A stretch of 64,000 nt of DNA from Glacieibacterium sp965200405 (lineage in GTDB: Bacteria; Pseudomonadota; Alphaproteobacteria; Sphingomonadales; Sphingomonadaceae): assembly GCF_965200405.1 (NCBI RefSeq), contig NZ_OZ241356.1, forward strand, positions 1,550,001 through 1,614,000. Reading direction: 5' to 3'. The position numbers and the translations under genes were made by a program. Shown one piece after another: positions 16,611 through 24,737 of the stretch (its first letter is position 1; each line of letters opens with the position of its first letter). The notes below the pieces were generated by a model, which saw nothing but the letters and a program-made list of their open reading frames with translations, was not told the origin of the DNA and searched no databases.

Positions 16611-17345
16611 CTACTTCGGGTTGGCGGCAAGGGCTTCGGTCGCAGCCGCGGCTGCGGGCGAGCCGGGCGCGGCGGCGGCAGCGGCGGACCAGGCCTGGCG
16701 GGCGAGCGGCATCTTGCCCTGGGCGGCGGCGACGTTGCCGGCCTCGAGCTGGACGTCGGGATCGTCGGGTGCGCGCTTGGTCGCCTCCATCAGGCTCGTC
16801 TCGGCAGCGGCCAGGTCACCCTGGCGGCGGGCCAGCGTCGCGCGCAACAGCCAGCCGAAGGGCGAGTCGGGCTCGAGCCGGGTCGCCTCGGCCAGGTCGG
16901 ACTTGGCTTCGTCATAGCGCTTCAGCTCGACCAGCGCGCGGGCCCGGTCGATCAGCAGCTCGGCGCGGCCCTGCGAGTCGTTGCCGACCGCGGTGATGCC
17001 GGTGGTGAAATAGCCTGCCGCGGCGTCGTACTTGTTGGCCATGAAGGCGCTGTTGCCGGCCTGGCCCCACAGCTCGGCGACGTGCGGGTCATGCTGCGCC
17101 TCGGCGGCACGCGCGGCGCCGTCGAGGGCCTGGGTGGCGGCGGCATAGTCCTTGGCGGCGATATAGGCGAGCGCCAGGCAATGCCGCGCCGGCACGCCGC
17201 CACCTGCGCCGATCCACTTGGTCGCCTCGGGAATGGCGACCGCCGGCTCGCGCCCCGCCGTCTCGATGCACGAGCGGTAGCGCTGCGCCTCGGCGGGAAT
17301 GGGCGCGGCGGCAGCGGCAGCGAGCAACAGGGCGATGGCGATCAT
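16611..17345 (-). CDS. Exported TPR-repeat protein
   Basis: A 244-residue protein with an Ala-rich signal peptide (MIAIALLLAAAAAAPIPAEA) and about four TPR-like units: ARHCLALAYIAAKDYAAATQAL, AELWGQAGNSAFMANKYDAA, DRARALVELKRYDEAKSDLAEATRLEP and RATLARRQGDLAAAETSLMEA. Function is unknown; periplasmic protein-protein interaction is likely. Its ATGA overlaps the stop of the upstream alpha/beta hydrolase, so it belongs to the hydrolase-TPR-gloA-gloB transcript. Confidence 0.82.
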   Translation of the reverse strand: MIAIALLLAAAAAAPIPAEAQRYRSCIETAGREPAVAIPEATKWIGAGGGVPARHCLALAYIAAKDYAAATQALDGAARAAEAQHDPHVAELWGQAGNSAFMANKYDAAAGYFTTGITAVGNDSQGRAELLIDRARALVELKRYDEAKSDLAEATRLEPDSPFGWLLRATLARRQGDLAAAETSLMEATKRAPDDPDVQLEAGNVAAAQGKMPLARQAWSAAAAAAPGSPAAAAATEALAANPK

Positions 17346-18133
17346 GGAAACTCCTCGAACAAACTGTCCAGCGTCGCGGTCAGCAGCGCCAGATCCGAAA
17401 CGCGCGACAGGCGGTGATCGCCATCCTTGACCAAGGTGACCTGCACCCGGTCTGAACGCAGCAGCGCACTGATCCGCAGCGACAGGTTCCACGGCACCGC
17501 GTCGTCGCGCTGGCCGTGGAGCAGCCGGACCGGACAGTCGAGCGCAATCGCCTCGCCGAGGACGTGCTGGGCCGGCGCATCGTCGATGAAGGCGCGCGTG
17601 TACCGGTAGGGCCCGTCGCCATAGTCGCTGGGGCGCTCGGTATAGCCATGCTGCGCCAGTGCGGCGCGATCGGCATCGTCGAGGTTCAGGCCCCAGTCGG
17701 TGAAGTCCGGGGCCGCGGCGATGCCGACCAGCGCGACGACCTGTTCCGGGCGGGCGAGTGCGGTACGCAACGCCACCCAGCCACCCATCGAGGAGCCGAC
17801 CAGAACGACCGGGCCGCCCCCCACCGCATCGATGACCGCCAGCGCATCGGCGGTCCAGCGACCGATGCTGCCGTCGTCGAAGCTGCCGCCGCTGGAGCCG
17901 CAGCCCGAATAGTCGAGTCGCAGCAACGCCCGGCCGCGCGCTTCCGCCCAGCCGTCGAGCGCCACTGCCTTGCTGCCGTCCATGTCGGACATGTAGCCGG
18001 GCAGGAACACCGTCAGCGGCCCACGCCCGGACCGGTGCCGGTACGCCAGCCGCGCACCGGCAACGTCGATAAAGCTGGGTTCGGCCACGATCACGCCCTG
18101 GCGATAGCCGCTGCCGCGCCCGCCGCCAAGCAT
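17342..18133 (-). CDS. Alpha/beta hydrolase (ABHD10-like serine esterase)
   Basis: Up to 263 residues with a complete catalytic triad by eye: nucleophile Ser in GSSMGG, Asp in GQRDDAVP and His in DGDHRLSR. TVFLPGYMSDMDGSKA supplies the oxyanion region and LRLDYSGCGSSGG the typical cap entry. The pattern resembles ABHD10-type thioesterases. The start is uncertain: GTG codons at 18092-18094 and six bases downstream would remove the Gly-rich leader. It heads the hydrolase-TPR-gloA-gloB operon. Confidence 0.88.
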   Translation of the reverse strand: MLGGGRGSGYRQGVIVAEPSFIDVAGARLAYRHRSGRGPLTVFLPGYMSDMDGSKAVALDGWAEARGRALLRLDYSGCGSSGGSFDDGSIGRWTADALAVIDAVGGGPVVLVGSSMGGWVALRTALARPEQVVALVGIAAAPDFTDWGLNLDDADRAALAQHGYTERPSDYGDGPYRYTRAFIDDAPAQHVLGEAIALDCPVRLLHGQRDDAVPWNLSLRISALLRSDRVQVTLVKDGDHRLSRVSDLALLTATLDSLFEEFP

Positions 18134-18143
18134 CCGGTCGCGG

Positions 18144-18236
18144 TCACGGCTTGCGCCGCGCCGCCCAGATCAATGCCGACAGGCTGGTAATGATCGCTGC
18201 AATTCCGAGCAGCATCGGACCGTCGAGGATAAGCAT
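18144..18236 (-). CDS. 30-residue single-pass membrane micropeptide under LexA box
   Basis: Visible: an ATG at 18234-18236 with GGAG eight bases upstream opens a 30-codon frame MLILDGPMLLGIAAIITSLS... ending ARRKP. The hydrophobic core is about residues 8-25 and the C-terminal end is basic, so it would be an inner-membrane peptide with a cytoplasmic C-terminus. A GTTC-N7-GTTC LexA box lies 37 bases upstream of the start. By analogy with SidA of Caulobacter, a 29-residue SOS-induced membrane division inhibitor, an SOS-linked role is inferred. Sequence homology to SidA is not claimed. Confidence 0.6.
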   Translation of the reverse strand: MLILDGPMLLGIAAIITSLSALIWAARRKP

Positions 18237-18272
18237 GACACCGACTCCATAAGTGCCGACCAAGACGCCTAT

Positions 18273-18287
18273 GTTCTACTTATGTTC
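18273..18287. promoter_or_regulatory. LexA (SOS) box GTTC-N7-GTTC
   Basis: GTTC at 18273-18276 and GTTC at 18284-18287 with exactly seven bases between: the direct-repeat LexA box known for Alphaproteobacteria. It sits 37 bases from the start of the micropeptide gene on the minus strand. A TTGAAA (complement of 18306-18311) lies upstream in promoter orientation, so LexA would block the -10 region. Confidence 0.7.
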
Positions 18288-18739
18288 TCATGTAGGAAAG
18301 TGTGTTTTCAATAGCTTGGGTGTCGCACCCGCAACGATGGAATCAGCCGCCGCGCCAACGGTCGGCGTTTTCGGCCTTGTCGATCGGGTCGCCGGTTCGC
18401 GGCTCGAACAGATAGTCGTGCGCGGTTGCTGCCCGTCGCCACATAGCGACTATCGTCTGGATAGTGTTTGCTCGTCCGGGAGCGACCGCGGCGTCGGAAA
18501 CGGATCGACCGGCACCGGTCACAGCGACCTTTGGCCGCTCCGCTACGATTGCCGACATGACCAGCGACGGACCAACCAAGCCCGGTGAGGTAGTGGCTCT
18601 GGCAGAAACATTGCGGTTCGGCACGCACGAGCGATGACACACATTATCTTACGATAGATTAATAGTCCCCGGTCCCGGGTCCTCGGCCACCGTCTCCCGG
18701 CCGAAGCCAGGAGAATGGTGGTATCAACAATGCGAGAAA
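18288..18739. other. Gene-poor stretch between micropeptide and tRNA-Gly
   Basis: No gene I can support. A 71-codon minus-strand frame (18343-18558) beginning MSAIVAERPKVAV has fair third-position GC, but no ribosome binding site and no recognised family. A 26-codon plus-strand frame beginning MTSDGPTKPGEV starts at 18556. The lower GC and poor coding signal suggest a degraded or regulatory region. Confidence 0.4.
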
Positions 18740-18814
<75 letters not shown>

Positions 18815-18954
18815 TCGGGCAAACCGGGCGGACCCGGCTGGGAGGCGGTCTGTTAGCGGCGCCCCGCGTGGGACGCAAGCGTTTTTCGCAGGGGTTGGCA
18901 GCGGCGGACCTGCCGCCCCATATGAGGCCGAGCACTATTCCCAAGGAGTTCGTC

Positions 18955-19866
18955 TTGGCCAGCCTAGCGACCGCAGCCACCGAAAAAGCCAGCATCGAGG
19001 CGTTCCGCCGCGACGTCATCGAGGCATCGATGACGCAATTGGTGCTCGTCGACTTCTGGGCGGAGTGGTGCGGGCCCTGCAAGACGCTGACGCCGCTGCT
19101 GGAACGCACTGTCGCCGCCTATCCGGGCCGCGTCGCGCTGGTGAAGATCGATGTCGACAAGAACCAGTCGCTGGCCAGCCAGTTTCGCATCCAGTCGATC
19201 CCGACGGTCTATGCCTTCCTGAAGGGTGCTCCGGTCGACGGTTTCCAGGGCGCGCTGGGCGAGCGCGAGTTGAAGACCTTCATCGACCGGCTGCTGGCCG
19301 GGGTGCCGGTCGAGCAACCGCCCGAGGAACTCGATGCCGCAGCAGAGATCGAGGCGATGAGCACCGCCGCGGCCGAGGCACTGGCCGAGGGCGCGCATGT
19401 CGAGGCAGCGCAGATGTACGCCGCGCTGGCCCATGAACTGCCCGAGCGCGAGGATTTCGCCGCGGGGCACGCCCGCGCGCTGCTGGCCGGCGGCGACCTT
19501 GCCGGGGCCGAGGCGGCGCTGGCTGCCGTGCCTGCCGACAGCAAGGAGCCGCTGGTGGCACAGGCGCGTGCGGCGCTGGCGTTGGCGAAGGATGCCGGGC
19601 CGGTCGGCGACATCGCTGGCCTGCGCGCTGCCGTCGCTGCCGACCCCGACGCGCACCAGCAGCGCTTCGAACTGGCCAACAGCCTGATCGGCGCGGGAGA
19701 TCGCGACGCGGCGGCGGAGGCGTTGCTCGACATCGTCCGCCGCGATGCGTCGTGGAACGAGGGCGCGGCCAAGGCGCGGCTGCTCAAGTTGTTCGAGGCG
19801 GTCGGCCTTGGCGATCCGTGGACGGTAGCGACCCGGCGCAAGCTTTCGACTATATTGTTCGCATGA
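18955..19866 (+). CDS. Thioredoxin-TPR co-chaperone (YbbN/CnoX-like)
   Basis: A 303-residue protein. The N-terminal thioredoxin domain (residues about 10-115) has the active site WAEWCGPCKTL and the cis-Pro loop QSIPTVYAF; a C-terminal TPR-like helical region (about 130-300) follows. Such proteins act as redox-linked holdases. The TTG at 18955 is chosen because a perfect AAGGAG lies six bases upstream. Its stop overlaps the next ATG (ATGA), making an operon with the LON-domain and Trm112 genes. Confidence 0.92.
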   Translation: MASLATAATEKASIEAFRRDVIEASMTQLVLVDFWAEWCGPCKTLTPLLERTVAAYPGRVALVKIDVDKNQSLASQFRIQSIPTVYAFLKGAPVDGFQGALGERELKTFIDRLLAGVPVEQPPEELDAAAEIEAMSTAAAEALAEGAHVEAAQMYAALAHELPEREDFAAGHARALLAGGDLAGAEAALAAVPADSKEPLVAQARAALALAKDAGPVGDIAGLRAAVAADPDAHQQRFELANSLIGAGDRDAAAEALLDIVRRDASWNEGAAKARLLKLFEAVGLGDPWTVATRRKLSTILFA

Positions 19867-20516
19867 GTCCCCTCGAGATCCCTGACGACGAACTGCCCGA
19901 GCTGCCGCCGACGCTGGCGGTGTTTCCGTTGTCGGGGGCGGTGCTGCTGCCGCGCGGCGTGCTGCCGCTCAACATCTTCGAGCCGCGCTACCTGGCGATG
20001 GTCCGCGACGCGATGGCGGGCAGCAAGGCGATCGGCATCATCCAGCCGCGCGACCCGGAGGCCGATCCGTCGCCGCTGTACGATGTCGGCTGTGCTGGGC
20101 ACATCAGCGACTTCCGCGAGACCGGCGACGGCCGCATCATCATCGCGCTGACCGGCGTGTCGCGCTTCGGCATCGTCCGCGAACTCGACGTGACGACGCG
20201 TTACCGGCAGGTCGTGCCCGACTATGCGCGGTTCGAGCATGACCGCGGCGAGCCCCGCGCCGTCGCTGCCGCGACTCGCGCCCAGCTCGAGACGACGCTC
20301 AAGGATTATCTCGACGACCAGGGCCTGAGTGCGGACTGGGAGGCGGTTGCCGGGGCGGACGACGAGTCGCTGATCACCACCCTGTCGGCGGTCTGCCCAT
20401 TCGACCCGGTCGAGAAACAGGCGCTGCTGGAGGCCGTCGACCTGCCGGCGCGCGCCGCGACGCTGACCGCGCTGATGACCTTTGCGCAGGGGTCGTCGGG
20501 CGACATGCTGCAATGA
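19863..20516 (+). CDS. LON N-terminal substrate-binding domain protein
   Basis: A 217-residue protein consisting of the LON substrate-binding (PUA-like) domain alone: LAVFPLSGAVLLPRGVLPLNIFEPRYLAMV opens it, YDVGCAGHISDF and GRIIIALTGVSRFGIV follow, then a helical C-terminus. There is no AAA+ ATPase or protease domain, so it is not Lon itself; it may be an adaptor or stand-alone peptide-binding protein. It is coupled by ATGA overlaps to the thioredoxin-TPR gene before and Trm112 after. Confidence 0.9.
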   Translation: MSPLEIPDDELPELPPTLAVFPLSGAVLLPRGVLPLNIFEPRYLAMVRDAMAGSKAIGIIQPRDPEADPSPLYDVGCAGHISDFRETGDGRIIIALTGVSRFGIVRELDVTTRYRQVVPDYARFEHDRGEPRAVAAATRAQLETTLKDYLDDQGLSADWEAVAGADDESLITTLSAVCPFDPVEKQALLEAVDLPARAATLTALMTFAQGSSGDMLQ

Positions 20517-20683
20517 GCCTCGACATCCGGCTGCTGGAAATACTGGTGTGCCCGATGACACGGACTTCGCTGCGGTATGACGAGGCGGCGCAGGAGTTGA
20601 TTTCGGATGCGGCGAAGCTGGCGTATCCGATCCGCGACGGGGTGCCGATCATGCTGGCGGAAGAAGCGCGGGAGATCGGTTGA
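20513..20683 (+). CDS. Trm112-family small protein
   Basis: A 56-residue protein MSLDIRLLEILVCPMTRTSL... with the LLEILVCP start and AYPIRDGVPIML centre that define the Trm112/YcaR family. Eukaryotic and archaeal members activate methyltransferases; the bacterial role is unclear. Only one Cys remains, so the zinc site of Trm112 is not complete. It overlaps the LON-domain gene by ATGA. Confidence 0.9.
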   Translation: MSLDIRLLEILVCPMTRTSLRYDEAAQELISDAAKLAYPIRDGVPIMLAEEAREIG

Positions 20684-20688
20684 TCTCC

Positions 20689-20789
20689 GTCATCCCGGCG
20701 CATGCCGGGACCCATTCGACAAGCTGGTGGTAATATCGCTCAACATCCCAACGGCTTGCCGAATGGGTCCCGGCATGCGCCGGGATGAC
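20689..20789. repeat. Palindromic intergenic repeat, copy B
   Basis: Arms start GTCATCCCGGCGCATGCCGG and end with the perfect reverse complement CCGGCATGCGCCGGGATGAC, joined by about 45 bases. It has the same architecture as copies A and C but a GCATGC-type core in place of GAAGG. It lies in the convergent gap between the Trm112 and UbiH-family genes, where a terminator would be expected. Confidence 0.87.
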
Positions 20790-20844
20790 GATAAAGTGTG
20801 CGAGCCTGCTCGATTTTCCCCTGAGGGAGAAGATTTTGGGAATT

Positions 20845-22056
20845 CTAGATCAGCTCTCCCATGAGCAGCTTCGGTCGGTCCCCAGTCTCGCCCCGCGCCT
20901 CGGCCATGAAGCGCGCCTTCAGCGGCGCGATCCGCTGCACCCCCGCCAGCCCGAGCCGCCGCACCGTCGCGGGCACTCTGCCGGGCAGCGCGAACAGCCG
21001 GTTGAGCGTGTCCGTCGCCGCCGCGACCATCGAATTGTCCAGCCGCCGCCAGCGCGAATAGCGCTCCAGCAGCGCCGGCGCGCCCAGGTCCTGCCCGGTG
21101 CGCGCGCCCTCGACCAGCACCTCGGCCAGCGCCGCGACGTCGCGCAGCCCCATGTTGAGGCCTTGGCCGGCAATCGGGTGGACGCCGTGCGCCGCGTCGC
21201 CGATCAGCACCAGCCGCTCCGCCAGGTAGGTCTCGGCATGGTGGAACGACAGCGGCCAGGACACGGCGGGCGCGATGACCTCGACGGCGCCGAGATAGCC
21301 GCCGGTGCGCTGCTCGATTTCCGCCGCCAGACCGCGCGGGCCGAGCTTCATCAGGCCGGGCGCATCCTTGTTGTCGACGGTCCAGACGATGGCGCTGCGG
21401 GTTCCCGGCAGCATCGGCAGCACCGCGAACGGGCCGGATGGATAGAACAGTTCGGCGGCGATGTTGCCGTGGTCGTTGGCGTGACCGATCATCGTGACGA
21501 TCGCGGTGTTGGGATAGGACCAGCGCGCGACGCGGATGCCCGCCGCGTCGCGCAGCTTCGACCTGCGGCCATCGGCGGCAACGATCAGCGGCGCAGTGAT
21601 GACCGTGCCATCGCCCAGCGTCACGGTGACTCCCGATGCCTCGCGCCGGATATCGGCGGCATGGGCAGGGGCGTGCAGCGTGATGTTCGGCGCGGCGCGG
21701 GCGGCGGCAAGCATGGCGACGCGCAGCAGGCGGTTTTCGACCATGAACCCCAGCGGCCCGGCCTCGACGTCCTCGGTCGCGTCGAAGTGCAGGTGGAGCG
21801 GCGACAGGCCGTCGGTGACCCTGATGCCGCCGATCGCACAACCATGTTCGGCCAGCACCTCGCCGAGCCCGATGGCGCGGAACATGCGGGCCGAGGCGCT
21901 GGCGATGGCGGAAGCGCGCCCGTCGAAGCCCTGCGCCAAGGTCGCGTCGAGGTCGGCGCTGTCGACCACCGCGCTGCTGACGCCGTGCGCGTCGAGTGCC
22001 AGGGCGAGCGTCATCCCGACCAGCCCGCCGCCGATGATGATCACGTCTGTATCCAT
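20845..22056 (-). CDS. UbiH/UbiF/Coq6-family FAD monooxygenase (ubiquinone biosynthesis)
   Basis: A 403-residue flavoprotein hydroxylase of the aromatic ring of ubiquinone precursors. The N-terminal FAD motif VIIIGGGLVGMTLAL, the middle DGRRSKLRDAAGI motif and the C-terminal LIGDAAHGVHPIAGQGLNMGLRDV (UbiH-family ribose-binding signature) are all present. The start ATG at 22054-22056 is supported by MDTDVIIIGG and an AGGG upstream. Which ring position it hydroxylates cannot be told from sequence alone. Confidence 0.93.
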   Translation of the reverse strand: MDTDVIIIGGGLVGMTLALALDAHGVSSAVVDSADLDATLAQGFDGRASAIASASARMFRAIGLGEVLAEHGCAIGGIRVTDGLSPLHLHFDATEDVEAGPLGFMVENRLLRVAMLAAARAAPNITLHAPAHAADIRREASGVTVTLGDGTVITAPLIVAADGRRSKLRDAAGIRVARWSYPNTAIVTMIGHANDHGNIAAELFYPSGPFAVLPMLPGTRSAIVWTVDNKDAPGLMKLGPRGLAAEIEQRTGGYLGAVEVIAPAVSWPLSFHHAETYLAERLVLIGDAAHGVHPIAGQGLNMGLRDVAALAEVLVEGARTGQDLGAPALLERYSRWRRLDNSMVAAATDTLNRLFALPGRVPATVRRLGLAGVQRIAPLKARFMAEARGETGDRPKLLMGELI

Positions 22057-22203
22057 GTCGGCAACCCTAGCGGAGCTATGGCGCGATGCGAAGCGGGCAC
22101 GATGCCGCCGCGCGGACGCCTGAAATTTAGGCAACGTGGGCGGTTCGCCATGTTTCCGGGCAGGGTTTGTGACGAAACATTGCTGTAAACATTGGAAACT
22201 AGC

Positions 22204-22220
22204 TTGGCACGGTCCTTGAA
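22204..22220 (+). promoter_or_regulatory. Sigma-54-type -24/-12 promoter upstream of ftsK
   Basis: TTGGCACG-GTCC-TTGAA matches the -24/-12 consensus YTGGCACG-N4-TTGCW except that the -12 GC is GA; the GG-to-G distance is the required 12 bases. A direct repeat AAACATTG-CTGT-AAACATTG (22175-22194) lies just upstream. Predicted start of transcription is near 22231, well before ftsK (22404). Confidence 0.5.
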
Positions 22221-22230
22221 TAGCGTGTTG

Positions 22231-22312
22231 CGGATGCCTTTGGCTTCCTGTGCTCGCTCCGGACCTTTGAGGTTCTCACTTTCGGCCGGTGGCGCAAGCC
22301 CCGGCCGCTTTT
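22231..22312 (+). ncRNA. Candidate ~80-nt sigma-54-dependent small RNA
   Basis: Bounded by the -24/-12 promoter on the left and a GC-rich hairpin plus U-tract (22283-22312) on the right. It has no open frame with a ribosome binding site. The middle contains pyrimidine-rich TTCCTG and CTCC stretches that could pair with Shine-Dalgarno sequences. The call is inferred from boundaries only. Confidence 0.35.
22283..22312 (+). terminator. Hairpin with U-tract before ftsK
   Basis: CGGCCGG-T-GGC, loop GCAA (GNRA-type), GCC-CCGGCCG: a ten-pair stem with one bulged T, followed by CTTTTGTGT. It could end the small RNA proposed here or act as an attenuator in the ftsK leader. Confidence 0.5.
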
Positions 22313-22403
22313 GTGTCGGCGCGCTACACGGCCCGTCGCAGCGATGTTGACCGGGAGTCCGGCTCGGCGCACTTTGGCCGGAGCGGGACGAAAGGGCGAA
22401 CAA

Positions 22404-24737
22404 ATGGCGACGCGGGCGATGACACGCCCACCGGTGAAGGGCGCGCGCGGCCTGCTGCCGGCGGGCTGGGCGGGTGCGATGGCGAGCGGCAGCATGCGGC
22501 TGGCCGGCGTGCTGCAACTGGTGCTGGCAGGGGCGTTCCTGATGGCGCTGATCGGCTATGACGCGGGCGACCCGTCGCTCGGCACCGCCAGCGGGCGCAA
22601 TGCGGTCAATCCGATCGGGCTGGCTGGGGCGTATGCCGCCGACCTGGCGCTGTCGCTGTTCGGCTATGCCGCGCTCGGGCTGCTGCCGGCGACGATCATC
22701 GTCGGCTTCCGCATGGTCTTCGGCCAAGCCGCGCCGGCGGCCCCGCGGGTCCGCATCGTCGTGCTGGTGCTGGTCGCTACCTGCCTTGCCGCTGCGAGTC
22801 TCGGCGTGCTCATGCCGGACACGACCGGCCTGCCCGCCGGTGCCGGCGGCGGCCTGGGGCTGCTCGCGGCGAAGTTCCTCGACCATCTGCCGGCGGTGGC
22901 GGGAATCGATCTTGCGGGACCCGTCGCGGCGGCGCTGGCCGTGGTCGCGCTCGCCGTCTTCGCCTGGGGATCGGGACTTCACCGACCCGACTTCGCCATC
23001 GTCACGACGTTGCTCCGCCGGTCGCCCGCCGAGGACGAGGACGAGGTCCTGCCGGCGATCGCCAAGCCGCGCCGCCCGCGCCCCGAGGCGCTGGTCGAGG
23101 CCGCCGGGCTCGAACTCGCCGCCTCGCCGCGCGCCACCATCGTCACCGAGGCGCGCACCGCGCCGGTGCCGTCTAAGCGCCTCGCCAAGGACCGCCAGCC
23201 GTCGCTCGACCTGCGCGACCGCTACCAGTTGCCGCCGCTCGACCTGCTCAAGCCGCCGCCCAAGGGGCCGGTAACCAAGATCGACGCCGCCAGCCTGGAG
23301 CAGAACGCCCGGCTGCTCGAGTCCGTCCTCGACGACTTCGGGGTCAAGGGGCGCATCGGCGAAGTGCGTCCCGGCCCGGTGGTGACGATGTACGAGCTCG
23401 AGCCCGCCCCCGGCATCAAGGCGTCGCGCGTCATCGGCCTGGCCGACGATATCGCCCGCTCGATGAGTGCGCTGTCGGCGCGCGTCGCGGTAGTCGCCGG
23501 ACGCAACGTCATCGGCATCGAGCTGCCCAACCAGCGCCGCGAGATGGTCGTGCTGTCGGAGCTGATCGGCAGCGCCGCCTTCGACAACCAGAGCGCCAGC
23601 CTGCCGCTGGTGCTGGGCAAGGACATCGCCGGCGACCCGATCATCGCCGACCTGTCGCCGATGCCCCACCTGCTCATCGCCGGCACCACAGGCTCGGGCA
23701 AGTCGGTAGGGCTCAACTGCATGATCCTGTCGCTGCTGTACCGGCTGACCCCCGACCAGTGCAAAATGATCATGATCGACCCCAAGATGCTGGAGCTGTC
23801 GGTTTATGACCGCATCCCGCACCTGCTGGCGCCCGTCGTCACCGATCCGCCCAAGGCGATTCGCGCGCTGAAATGGGCGGTCGAGCAGATGGAGGATCGC
23901 TACCGCATGATGGCGACGATCAACGTCCGCTCGCTGTCGGGCTTCAACCAGCGCGTCATGGAGGCCAAGGCCAGCGGCAAGCCGTTTATCCGCAAGGTCC
24001 ACACCGGCTATGACGACGACGGCCAGGCGATCTACGAGGAGGAGAAGCTCGACTTCGAGACGCTGCCGCTGATCGTCGTGGTCGTCGACGAGCTTGCCGA
24101 CCTGATGATGACGGCGGGCAAGGAGGTCGAGTTCCTGATCCAGCGGCTGGCGCAAAAGGCGCGGGCGGCGGGCATCCACCTGATCATGGCGACGCAGCGG
24201 CCGTCGGTCGACGTCATCACCGGCGTCATCAAGGCGAACCTGCCGACGCGCATCAGCTTCCAGGTGACCAGCAAGATCGACAGCCGCACCATCCTCGGCG
24301 AGCAAGGCGCCGAGCAACTGCTGGGCAAGGGCGACATGCTGTACATGCCCGGCGGCAAGCAGGTCGTGCGCGTCCACGGGCCGTTCGTCACCGACGAGGA
24401 GGTCGAGCTGGTCGCCGAGCATTGGCGCGGCCAGGGGCGCCCCGATTACGTCGACGCCGTGACGCAGGATCCGCCCGATGGCGGCGGCCAGTTCGGCATG
24501 GACATGGGCGGCCCGGCTGCACCCGGCGACGAGGAGGCGGAGCTGTACGCCCGCGCTGTCCAGGTCGTGGCGGAGAGCCAGAAGGCCTCGATCAGCTACA
24601 TCCAGCGGCAATTGCGCGTCGGCTACAACAACGCCGCACGGCTGGTCGAGCGCATGGAAAAGGACGGCTACGTCGGAGTTCCCGACCATGTCGGCCGGCG
24701 CGAGGTGCTGGTCGACGCCAGCGGGATCCGCAACTAG
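22404..24737 (+). CDS. ftsK: DNA translocase FtsK
   Basis: A 777-residue septal DNA pump. The N-terminus has about four hydrophobic segments (residues about 30-195), then a short linker, then the alpha/beta motor: Walker A AGTTGSGKSVGLN, Walker B LIVVVVDELADLMM, and MATQRPSVDVITGVIKAN. The C-terminal gamma winged helix (DEEAELYARAVQVV... RQLRVGYNNAARLVERME) binds KOPS and activates XerD, whose gene is at 2261. The ATG at 22404 has AAAGGG upstream. The linker is much shorter than in E. coli FtsK, as usual outside Gammaproteobacteria. Confidence 0.96.
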   Translation: MATRAMTRPPVKGARGLLPAGWAGAMASGSMRLAGVLQLVLAGAFLMALIGYDAGDPSLGTASGRNAVNPIGLAGAYAADLALSLFGYAALGLLPATIIVGFRMVFGQAAPAAPRVRIVVLVLVATCLAAASLGVLMPDTTGLPAGAGGGLGLLAAKFLDHLPAVAGIDLAGPVAAALAVVALAVFAWGSGLHRPDFAIVTTLLRRSPAEDEDEVLPAIAKPRRPRPEALVEAAGLELAASPRATIVTEARTAPVPSKRLAKDRQPSLDLRDRYQLPPLDLLKPPPKGPVTKIDAASLEQNARLLESVLDDFGVKGRIGEVRPGPVVTMYELEPAPGIKASRVIGLADDIARSMSALSARVAVVAGRNVIGIELPNQRREMVVLSELIGSAAFDNQSASLPLVLGKDIAGDPIIADLSPMPHLLIAGTTGSGKSVGLNCMILSLLYRLTPDQCKMIMIDPKMLELSVYDRIPHLLAPVVTDPPKAIRALKWAVEQMEDRYRMMATINVRSLSGFNQRVMEAKASGKPFIRKVHTGYDDDGQAIYEEEKLDFETLPLIVVVVDELADLMMTAGKEVEFLIQRLAQKARAAGIHLIMATQRPSVDVITGVIKANLPTRISFQVTSKIDSRTILGEQGAEQLLGKGDMLYMPGGKQVVRVHGPFVTDEEVELVAEHWRGQGRPDYVDAVTQDPPDGGGQFGMDMGGPAAPGDEEAELYARAVQVVAESQKASISYIQRQLRVGYNNAARLVERMEKDGYVGVPDHVGRREVLVDASGIRN

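Noticed and set aside
18343..18558. 71-codon minus-strand frame starting MSAIVAERPK
   Set aside because: Fair codon use but no ribosome binding site and no family match; recorded in the gene-poor stretch instead.
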